This document shows, one piece after another, positions 36,943-48,900 of a stretch of DNA of 64,000 nt. The notes under the pieces are model-generated. The model searched no databases, had not been told where the DNA came from, and saw only the letters and a program-made list of their open reading frames with translations. The translations under genes were made by a program, and so were the position numbers. This DNA comes from Blastomussa wellsi. Taxonomy: Eukaryota; Cnidaria; Anthozoa; Scleractinia; Plerogyridae. Position 1 is the stretch's first letter. Each line of letters opens with the position of its first letter. The stretch is taken from NCBI GenBank assembly GCA_947652115.1, contig OX393568.1, positions 3,329,960-3,393,959 of the forward strand, in the 5' to 3' direction.

Positions 36943-39900
36943 TTACAACATAACTTGAGAGATGAGAAGATAGGCTGTGGCCGTGGCTGTCGTCGCAAGC
37001 ATAATGGGAAATCCAATTCTACAATAACACAAATATTAAACCAGTAATTAAAACGAATGGGCCGTTTAGTTCAGTCAACAAACCTAAAGCTATATCTCTT
37101 TTGCCCTTGTCGTGTTGATTCGAATGAGCAACTGCTACAGCTATTCTCTTTGTTTAAGAAAGCAAAAAGTAAAAGTAAAAGTTTTGCTGGCAAAAAAACC
37201 TAGTACTTTGCCATTGACGTCACAGTAGAATTGTGTCTATGAGCAGAGGACTGGGCTCTAGACTCGTTCGGCACTTTATTCTTAAGGTTTTCGACTATAG
37301 AACTTGTTTGTAGAGTGTCATTGAGTTTTTTCACCCTTCCTGCTCGACAAGAAATCAATACCTAATTTCTCCTCAAATATAAATGCAATGTGACTATTTT
37401 AGGTCGGAAAAATAAAGTTAGTTGATAAGGCAAATTAGCGTTGGGCCTTCGCCAGTGCAGCAACAACAACAACAACAACGAATGGCTAACTGAAAGCTCA
37501 AAGCGTCAGGTTTTCAAAATTCGCTACGACGGTTAATCTAATGTTAGCTATGGTAATCAAACGGTGACGAGTGAAATTAGGCAATAATTTCACGCGCGTT
37601 TTGTCAAAATTCTTATAATTTCCCGAGCCTTTAGGTGAAGGAAATTATTAGAATTTTGACAAAACGCAAGTAAAATTATTTCTTAATTTCTCGAGTATAC
37701 GATTTGATTACTTTTAATATCATAGGTGACAAATTACGCTCACAATCGTGGGTTTTTGACTTGTTTATTGTATCGAAAAATTTCGTGCCAAACGTTGCCA
37801 TGGCAATTTTATAATTTCACATGTGAAATTACAGATTAACGCTGAAATTTCGCGCCAAAATTATGGAGTAATTTGTCATCTATGATATTATCAACATAAC
37901 ATCGTTCATGAAAATAAAGGAAATGATCACCAGCACAAGTTGTCTTGACATAAGGGACCTTCAGATTGGAGTGCGAGTACGAGACTGAGTGTGACTTTTC
38001 AAACCTAGTGCACGTGCTTATGCTTATCACATTTCACACCGATCTTGGGCCGATAGTCTCCTTTTTACCTGCTCAGCGACATGAAGGAGTAAGGACTTTG
38101 GGACTGCAACTGGATGGATTGAAATCTGAAAGTCATATCTCGCACTCGCTCTCCGATCTTAAGGTTCCTGTTATCAAAGCGAGGAGAACCCTGATAATGC
38201 AATAAGAAAACAATTCGAAAAAGAAAATTCTCACTTGAAAAAGTCGTTGAAAGTGATAGGATACCCATACTGCTCTGCGAGCCCGGCGCACACTACATTA
38301 GCTGAGGCGCCAATCAAAGTGCCGTTTCCTGTAAGAAGAAAATGTTTCAGTACTGTACTGTTGTGTCTGCAGTAAAGCGATCAATTCGCAGTTTATTTGT
38401 AAAAATGGTTTCGGTATCATGGTGCGACTATCCAACGCCTGACCATGGCAAATATCCCTATATTAGGTACATAGGTATGTGCCGCCCCAAAGGGTATGGT
38501 TTTTGAGCCGTTTTGGTCTGAAAACGGGTATAGATTTTGGCTTTTATGGTCTGAAATTGGGTATGGTTTTCTGGGGAACATTTACGAAAGCTTTAATATA
38601 AACATATTTTTCTTCTCAGTAACTGGGACGAGTAACTGATAAGAGAGAAAGAGAAATAGATAAACTATTTCATTCCAGATAAATTTTACCTAGCGGGTGT
38701 AAAATGGGTGTATATTTTCAAGGTCAGGTCTGAAAACGGGTATGGATTTTTGAGAACAGGTCTGAAAATGGGTGTGGAACATGGCATGCATTGGTCTGAA
38801 ATAGGGTCTGGATTTGGCGATCCGGGCTGCACACACCCACCAAAAATTACAAGGAGTACCCCCCCCCCCCCCATCCCGGGTGTTGGCACTGGGGAATATA
38901 GCTAAGTACTAGTTAAACTAAGCGAGAGGTACCGAGAGCCCGCTTTAAACGTCTTCTTCTTTAATCTTCTGTTGATACAATTACAACTAGCTGCTCGATC
39001 GAAGGCTCGTTGACTATATAGGCAAACTGTAGACATATTTGGGTTCGGAATCTCTGTGACCTTGGATGCATCGGACATTACTGAGACTTCCTTGAGAAAG
39101 CGAATACAAACATACCTGCATGAAAAACCAACAGAGAGCGAATTTCCAATGACAAACTCAGAGGAACGAAAACTGAATGAACACGAAACTAAAACAGGAA
39201 TTTTCATGGAGGTTGAAGCCAAGGTCATCAAGAATTCCCAAACTAATCTACCTCGGGAACTAAATCAAGAAACCTCACGTAAAAACTGAAATGCTAGCGT
39301 CGCGATGCGTAACAGAGACTGCTGCAAAACAATATCGGGACGTGAATGTATAATCTGCATGTTCCTTACCTCCTAGGCAGGATCCCATAGCTAGCGCCCA
39401 GACGAGAGGATCAAGAGGTATACGATTGTTCTGGTTTAGTCTCAACACAACAGGAATCTGCAAAGAGAAGCGAGATGATTTGTGCAGCGTCTTGCATAAA
39501 TGTACGGTTGCACGGGACAAACTCGCGCACACGCATGGAAGCCGTGTCTACTAAGCTCGAGAGTATGACGAAGATAAGTAAAGAAGGGCGAGAATGAGTG
39601 GTGACGTAACCGCGGCGCCACGCACGGCCTTTACAAGAGGCAGCTTGCGAACTTCTTCCTACAATCTAGCCACTTCTCAGAAATACAACATATGTGGAGA
39701 TTGGGGCAAGATTTAAGCGGTTTTATTTAAACCTGTGTTATGGTTGCCAAAGGAGACGCGCTGGTTTAATGGTTGGGACGCTGCACGCAATTGACTCTCA
39801 AGTGGCCTAGTCTGCGTAGCTGGTGGTCTATTTTCGTATCGCGCTCGATCGAAACAAGAAGTGAAAGCCTCCAAACCGTAAGCCAAGAGGACCTGAGGCT

Positions 39901-42900
39901 TTCACTGCTTGTTTCGATCGAGCGCGCTATCAAAATAAACCGCCAGCTACGCAGCCTACAAACGGCTCGTTTCGAGCCCTGGACGGGTCACTGCGTTCTG
40001 TTCTTGGGCAAGACACTTTACTTCCACAGTGCCTTTCTCCATCCAGGAGTATAAATGGGGAGCGGCGAATTGATGGAGAATACTAACAGAATGCTGGGGA
40101 GTTACCTGCGATGGACTAGCATCCCATCCAGGGGGGAGTAACAATACACCTAGCCGAGAGCTATAAGTTGGATTAAAGGCTTTAGGGAAACAAAACCGAG
40201 AAGTGAAAGTGAAAACTGGGCAAATAGCCTACTTACCATAGCAGTCGTAAAAGGAATGTTATCTATAAATGAAGACACTAACGCTGAAACCCATACAATC
40301 ACTATCAGTGCAACAGGCAGCTGCAAAGAGGGAGTAAAATGAAGTCAAACACAATCGTATCGTCAGTAGCACACGTTTAGGATTTTGAAGACTACTCAAC
40401 AAAATCATAGAACCAACACTCGCACTTACTGGCTGCCATCAGCTATTCTCATTAACAACGTCTGATCGCAGGTTGCGCTGAACTCCAGCACGTGGACATT
40501 TAGACTTGTAATGTTTGCCCGGGGGTGGGGGGTACCCCCTTAAATTTTGGATAGGTATGTGCCGCGAAGGTTCTTAAACCCAGACCCTATTTAAGGATAA
40601 AGTAAACGGAATACCATACCTTATTTAAGGACCAAACCCGAAAAATAACAACCCTTTTCGAGGAAAAACAAGAACTAAAGTTGTAAACGGGTCAACTTGT
40701 TGTCTTTCCGTAACCGTTTTCAGTTTGACAGAACGTTTCTTTTTCGTTTAGCGTGTGTTTACGCACTGCAACTTGCAAAACAACCAAATAATACAATTTA
40801 GGTACCCTGTCTAAGGATCATACCGTGCAGAATGCCAAGAGCAAAAATGATACCCTATTTAAGGAACGAGAACCTCGGAAAACCATACCCTATTCTGCGG
40901 CACATACATATGTAGCCCATATATGGGAGTACCCCCCCCCCCCCCCCGATGGTATATCCTCTTAATGAGGTTTCAGTCTATTCACTTTAATTGAGTTATT
41001 GGGTTTCTATTGACCCTAGCTGCTTACTGAACCCTGCAGTTTAGAAGGCGAGCTAGGCGATTATAAAACTACAGTAACAAAGTATCTTACCTTGTTGCTA
41101 GGATTACTGCGGCTAAGTTCCTAGAGAAATTAGAACAGAAAAAGATTCAGGGCACACTTATGTTAAGAAAAAACACTAATCGACACTAGACTATTTGAAC
41201 AACTATTTAAAAAACGAGAGTCGGAGTTTGTAAGAGCGCTTATGACCAAGCGAAAAACGAAAGATTAAAGTCAGCCTTAATAGAATATCTGGCAAGGGAT
41301 ACATTTTAAAAGCACGCACCTTTATTAAACTTGATGTTTGGTTTCCAAGATAGTCCATAAGTCCAAGTTCATTCAGTGACTAAAAAAAATGTAAGCAAAT
41401 TCTTTTTATCAGTATGAAAAGAAAGATTTAAACATCCTAGCTACCAGGACTTTTCCCATGGTAATTTGGAAGATAATGCCCTCGGAACGAGGTTGGATGA
41501 CACCGCGGGAAAAACGCAACGCGTATGCACATGCCGTCACGATTTCTCGAGATGGTCATCATCAGCAAGGGAGGACGTGATCCATCCATGGCCTAATTTT
41601 AGCCTGAATGTGCGAACAGACGAAGCTTATGGCAAAAAATGTAAGAAAAATTATGGAGGTGGAAATTGCGAGGTGAAATCTACCTTCAGTGTAAATCTAA
41701 CTTTACATGTAAATATTCAGGGATTTTCTTAATAATTACCAAAATGTTCACATTTTCAGTCATTTTCTCGTTTTCCGCCGTGACAGGTTGCCGGAATGAC
41801 ACCGCGGAAAAACGAGAGATAGTCTGAATACGTAAGGTCAAGATTTATAGTGAAGGTAGACTGTTTTATGTTTTTTCACCTCCCAATTTCTACCTTTTGC
41901 TTCCTATTTTTGTTACAACGGTTCTGTGCATCGTATTAAAGATGACCGACTTGCTGACGATGCCACCACAAGAAATCGTGACGTCATGCACATGCGCAAT
42001 GCGTTTTCCGCGATGTCGAGGCACAGTAGCGACCAGGCCCCACACTAGTAAAAAGATTACGCAGGTGCGTAAAGAAAGTAGAAGCATGTGTGATGCTGTA
42101 CATTTTGTCCATTATTCAAAAAGGAACTGTTTAAAATTGCTGTTGTTCCAACTGACCCGCATTAAAATAAAAAGGGCGCTGAAAAACACCAGTGTCGTCC
42201 ATTCCACTTGCTCCATTAGATCTTCAACGTGTGTAACGTCGGCCAACAGGATCAGAAGAATGGCTCCAAGCATTGCAATCCACCCTGTAACAGAAACGAA
42301 GTGACACATGAGAAAACGCAACATCGTACCCAGGATCTCTCATCTCCCCGCGCTCCGGGAGGGTGGAGAGACCTTTGGAACAAGGTTGGAGGACACCGCG
42401 GAAAAACGCACCACGCACGCGCATAACGTCATGATTTATCGATGGCACAATTTTAGTAAAAACGTGCGAACTTAAGAGCTTATAACAAAAATTGGAAGCA
42501 AAATTATGAAAGTGGAAATTGAGAGGTAAATAAACGTAAAACAATCTACCTCTAGTATAAATCGTAACCTTAAATATTCAGCGGTTTCCTTAAAAATTAC
42601 CAAAATGTTCACATTCTCTCGTTTTTCCGCAGTGTCGGTCGGAGAAAACGTAGCAATATGTCGACTCTAAATTCCATGCCTTTGGTTTTTTACGTTTAGC
42701 ATCGCACTCACCGACTCCAAGGTAAAGTTCGGGAACGAAGGACTGCACAAAAAACAAGACAACAACCACAGTGATGACAAGAGAGCTCTTCATCAAAAGC
42801 ATTTTGTCACTTATGACGTACTGAAAACAAAAACATAGACTAGTACAGCTTAAATATATATTACAGTTCTGCTCACTGTGCCGTTTACACAAGACAATAG

Positions 42901-45900
42901 TTTTTTTAGTACACAGTGCACTATTGGTATATGATGTTTTGTGGGCTGTCGTCTTCTAACTATGTAAGTCCCTAAGTCGCTAAAGCTTTAAGGCGCTAAT
43001 GTGTAAACTTTTAGGGGGTGAGAGATTAGTACGTAAAACGCTGGTATCTGCACTACTGCTTCATGAACATCAAAAGGTATATATATGTTTCAGATTATCT
43101 TAAAACATCACCTTTAAATGAAGTGACATTATTATTTATCATTTATCTTGATGGAAAGAATCAATTGATAATTTCCCAAGGAGAATCCATGTTTTGCATT
43201 TAATATGTACCGCAACAATTTACCTTTCTTTCCAGTTCTTGTAGACTTTGTTGGAAAGCTTCTCTTCGAGACCTGTCAAATTAGAAATTTCAAATACTTT
43301 CAAATGTCAACACGATGTCAACATGTTAACGCTGACATTATTTGTTCCTTGACATTAGTGGCTTAATAGCGCGCGAAAATCATGTAAGCCGCTAAAGATG
43401 TGTCAAGTATTTTTGCTTTTTCTGCTGATTGGTCAGAGCGTCTCGTGATTTTCTTGAAATCAGTCACACAAAGCTTAGCAGAATACTTACATCATTTAAA
43501 AACCCTCTAACAGAGAACACGTCAATACTTACGTAGTTCTTTTCATGTTTGTGACAATATTTTCAAGAGTCATGGCTTTCTGCATTAGCAATAATTTGAC
43601 AGTTTTCTCTTCCGCGGAGACAAATGGCAGCCGATCGGCTGATCGTTTCCAGATCTCCGCTTCTCGTTTTAGCTCTGCGCAAAACAGAAACAACACACCC
43701 AAAGTTGAAGCTACTTTTCACGGTAGAAAGGATAGTCTGTGTTAAGTTAGACATATATCATAATTTCATAATTTCTTTTCACACAGCGACCCGTCCGCGT
43801 GCGGTAGTTGATAGGTTTAACCAATGTGTCGAGAGAACTCGAAAATTTTTATTCCAAGTAGCTTGTGTCACTTGCGGATCAACACCAAGATGTCTCTCGA
43901 AACCGCTCCTCGTCGCTCCTTTATTTGACCAAAAGGTGGGCTAGCCTGCAAATTGGCTCCCCAAAGGGGCTTTGTGCCGAACTTATTTCCGCCAAATTCC
44001 CCACTGGAGAGCCTGTTCGCAGGCCAAATGCGAGCCTGCTCGCTGGCTAACCAAACTCTTGCTGTGGGATTTTTAGAAAAGAAAGTGTTCAGCTTAGGTT
44101 CCATGAATCCTATTAGAGAATACAGTGGACCCGAAACAATCCTTCTTTTTTACGTGAGTTTAAGGGCCTCCGAAAGAGGACCTCTGGAAAGAGTTTGGCT
44201 GCTGCCTTGGGCTCGTGGAACCCGCGAACTTCAATTTCCATTTGTGTTACAGTAAATGGTTTGAACCCGGGGTAACAGTCGATCACGACTGACGCAATCA
44301 ACTATTCGAGTCTTACAGCCAATAACATCACGGCTAAATTGACCAATCAGTTTTCTCGAACCACGCTTTTTACATTCGACTGGCAAACAACTCTTCACAC
44401 GACTCTGATGATGACTTCCGCTCAGGTTGTCGAAACGCCAGTCACTGTCACTGACAACAGTCCCTCTCAGGACTACCCTCACCCGGACGATCAAACTACA
44501 CGTTCCATTTGTATATTGTATTCAAAGATAACAACACCCCTGTAAGACAAAGCTATAAAAACGTACCTTCAATGACAGGTGGATCAGCATTGACAATTTT
44601 TACATTCCGGTACAGAAGCCTGAAGACAGAGATTATCAGGAATTAGAATATAGCCCTGTATGCTCGCCATGGAATGTTTGCGGGTCTTATTTTTAATAGA
44701 ACATGGGCAAAAACTATAGAAGCCCGGTACCCCGGATGTAGTTTATGTTGCGTTGCCAATTTAAAAAATGGATGGCGACGACAGTCTTTAAAGTTATCTT
44801 TTTATTTCCTTTATTATGGTTGCTATAACAAATATTAATGAAATAAGTTTAGGAGACTGGAATGTCGAAAATGTGGAGGAGTTATTGAACAAGGAGGCCG
44901 CCAGTGCGCGTGAATTCGGTGATTTTTTAGTATTTGTTAATGATATATTCCAAACCAGCTAGAAGATGGGTTTCCCAATGTCCTATAAGAAAATAATGCC
45001 CTTTTGAGATCTATAAAAGGAGCTGAATGCCCTCGCCTAACGGCTCGGGCATCCACTAGCAGCTTTTCTAGACCTCAAGCGGGCATTGCTTCCTTATAGA
45101 AAATGGATACCCATCTTCTAGCAGGTAAACAGAGATTAACAATACTGTTTATACATGACCTTGTCTCACGAGGACTGGCAACTACTAAATTCACGAATTT
45201 GATTGGCTAAAATCGATATTGACCGCAAATATAGACTGGTTACATTTTGCGGTAAGAAAATTATAAACCAACAACAAAAGCAGTGAAGTTATTTTGACTA
45301 AAAATACTAAATGAAAGAAAGAAGAAAAAGTAAAGAGAACGAGCAATTTGAAAGCAAAATATCAGTCATTCTCGTCCCCATAGCCCTTTTCGTTTCTTAG
45401 CTGGCAGGGCCTTGGCACGAAAAACGAAGAGCTCTGGGGACATACGATTTAAAAAAAATTCTATTTTTTTATTGGCTGTTGAGAACAAAGAAATCTTAAA
45501 CGGAAGTCAAAATGTTCGCCGACCGCCATGTTACAACACACAATATGTAGAAACATCAATACTATATACATGAAGTCCGGAAGTCCTAGAATCTCGGACT
45601 AGAAATCGCATGTCTCCAGAGCCCTTCGTTTCTTGTGCCAAGGCCCCGCTGGCTAAGGGAAACGAAAAGGGCTATGGGGACGAGAATGAATATCAGTGTG
45701 TAGGAACCGCCTACGAAAAGCGAATTTATGTTTTCTAGTTTGGCCATATAATAAACATCTTATTAACCGAGCTTAGTCGGTCTGTATGAGAGACTCTTGA
45801 TCCCAAAATGTAACGGTCCAGATGCCGGTCTAGATGGGAAAATCTAGACCGCGGTTAATATCGATTTTATCCAATCAAATTCGTTAATTGACTAGTTTCC

Positions 45901-48900
45901 AGTCCACGTGAGACACGGCCATATAATAATCTCCCATACAGGCCGACTAAGCTCGGTTTATAAGAGCCAAGCAATCCCGATATCTTGAGCATCCAAGAGA
46001 AACAAACTAAGGTGCTACGCACGTAGACTTTACCAACCTCAATATCAGTGTTGAAAAATACCTTAAAACTCCGTAAGCTACCACACCACAGAAAACTATC
46101 CCTGCAACTAGGTTTTTTGTGAAATCTGCAAAATTGATACCCTGAAAGAAAAGTTACGCCGCTTAAGCAGTTAGAATGACATACAACGCTGGAAAAGAAA
46201 TGTCGGACAGCTCAGTTTCTGATAGACCTAAAAATATGATTCACTAAATAATCAAGTTACAAATTCATCAAATATTCTCGGCTTGGTAGCCCTTGGGAAG
46301 AGCAACACTTCCAAGACTATACTAGAGAGTTTAGCTACATCACGACAACGAAAACGTCACTCAAGCTGAAACCATGGGCTTACGGGGAAACACGGCAAAC
46401 ATGTAAATCAGTTATTTTTAATTGTATATATTGTCTACTGATGTTTTTACCGTGTATAAATAAAGTTAATGTATGTATGTATGTGGGTAGGGGGAAGGGG
46501 CTGCAGCCCACCCCCCCCCCCCCCCCAAATTTTGGGCAACTCTGATTTTTTGGGCAGCAAGAGAAATTTGGACAAGGCAACTTGGGATAATTTTTGGGCA
46601 AATGGTCTCCCCCCCACCCCACCCCCCTTGGCAAAAAATTGCCCGTACGCTTATGGCTGAAACAGCGAAGCACTGCAATGGCTCTACGCGTGCTTTACCT
46701 TTTTGTAAATTTTTTAGCAGTCTTATTTAAATTGAAGTGAAATGTTCAAATTCCGGTGCATCGTTCAACGGTATGTAAGCCGGTGCCATTTTGATTTTCA
46801 AGCCCGCGTGCTCCCTCCACATCCAGCGGTCTCAAGCCACCATTTAAATAACTGACCGTCAGTTTTTAATGCAGAGCTAGCAGCTGAGTAACAACTTACA
46901 TGTTCCTGCAGATCTTTGCTAGAAACAAGAATCACATTTGGTGGATCACCAATTGCTACAAGGAAAAAAAACATTTAGAAAACAATATAGCACTCACGAG
47001 TTGGGAACTACAACGCCACATGAATAACTATTGTAACGCTTCAAGAAAAGTTGTCAGAAACCCTTTCATTACGAAGCAAGTAAGACTAAAGAGCCAATAC
47101 GAAATCAAATAAAAAACGCCGGTAAGTTAGGGAAACATACGTGACGCCTACAACCATTGCCAAGCGTGGGAAAACACGTACAAAGTACCAAGCGCAGGAA
47201 CTGAACGCAACAGTACCACGCGCGGGAAAAATATGTGGCAAGTGCCAAGCGCAGAAAATGTGTAAGTGCCAAGCGCGGCAAAACTATGAAACGAGGGGGT
47301 AAGTTTCTAAAGAAATTGTGGTGCTGCCTCGGTGGGAAGTATAACAATATAATTTGGTTTTATCAACTGGGTTGATAATGTCAATTGGCCACCGTAAAGA
47401 GATTCAATAGTTGACGTTTCGAGCGTTAGCCCTTCGTCGGAGCCAAGCGCGGCAAAAATATGTAACCACTGTCAAGCGCAGAAAATGTGTAAGAACCAAG
47501 CGCGGGAAAAATGTGTTGCCAGTGCCAAGCGCGGCAAAAATATGTAACCACTGCCAAGGGCAGAAAATGTGTAAGAACCAAGCGCGTGAAAAATGTGTTG
47601 CCAGTGCCAAGCGTGGCAAAAATATGTAACCACTGCCAAGCGTGGGAAATGTGTAACAAGAACCAAGCGCTTGAAAAACCATATGTAACCAAGAGCGGGA
47701 AACATAGTGTAAACCGCAAAATGATTGATTTGACGTTTTTGTGTTTCTATATTTCATTTACTTGACACACAAAATTAAAATTGCATAATTGCTGAACTAA
47801 AATAAAGCGAAATAGTAAAGCAGCAATATATATTTACCTGTCGCCGTTCCACCAATGTTAGAAAATATCACTTCGGCTATCAGAATGTAGGTAGGATTCA
47901 GGTTAAGAACTTGGCACAGCCTGTGAAATATTCATATCTTATTTACTGGATTTAGGCGACCTTCCATTTAAAAATAAAACTATTTTCGGTTACGAGTCAG
48001 GCTTTACTTTGTGAGCTTTGAGAAAAGGAAACACAAATAAAGCCATAATTTTAATGACAATATTGTTGATGGCGATTTGTTCGTTCGTTGCTTTGTTTGT
48101 CCATTTATTTGTTCGTTCATTCTTTCGTGTGTTTGTTCGCTCTAACACTCGATCGATCGTACGTCCGTCCACTCGTGCTTTCGTTTGTTCGTACTTTTTC
48201 GTTCGTTCATTCGTTCGTTCGTTCGTTCGTACCTTTTCGTTCGTTCGTTCGTTCGTTCGTTCGCTCATTCCTTCGAAAGTCCACGAAAGTTAAAAAAAAG
48301 TTGAAGATCTTGCTGGCGTTCTGCTACTCTCGCTCGTCCTAAACAACTCTTAGGCGTTCTCATTGCATTTGAAAGCGCGTTAAAACGACAGACTGTGTCG
48401 TCTATTACTGAACGTTTGACCGCGATAGTCAACAGAGTTGAAGACAACTGACGTCCAACCATATATGACATAAAAGAATGAATTTTCACTTACGTTACTG
48501 TAACAGGTGTCAAGAGCAAAATGACTGTCACGTTATCCTGTTTGGAAGTAAAACAGCAATAAATCCATAGACAATTTCATAGTTACAGGTAGGTATGCGA
48601 ATGGTTTTCCATGGAGCTATCCCATCGCGCCGCAGAGCGGGGCAAAAAAGTTTGTTAGTGATTTCGTGATGTTGTCTATTTAAGAGAGACTGCACGAAGG
48701 ATTTAAGTGGCATTCATGAGTTGTGTTACCCTGCGAGCAGAGCTCCCTTCGATCTTCCTAGATAAGTCGGGAAGAGGAAGGACCTCTGCTCGCAGAGTAG
48801 AGTTGTGTCGCCAATGCAAGCAAAAGCCCTTCATACATACATGCACCCCGTTTTTGATGCTTTTATTGACCGTTCATGTGAAATCCCTATTGCTGCACAC

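Noticed and set aside
41466..41732. 88-residue plus-strand frame
   Set aside because: Lies in a repeat present twice, and the second copy does not keep the frame; within an OCA2 intron.
47404..47765. Several overlapping frames on both strands rich in repeated words such as CATFSRAWF
   Set aside because: They all come from translation of the minisatellite in different frames.
47990..48293. Frames rich in FVRSFVRS or NERTNERT
   Set aside because: Product of the (TTCG)n microsatellite.
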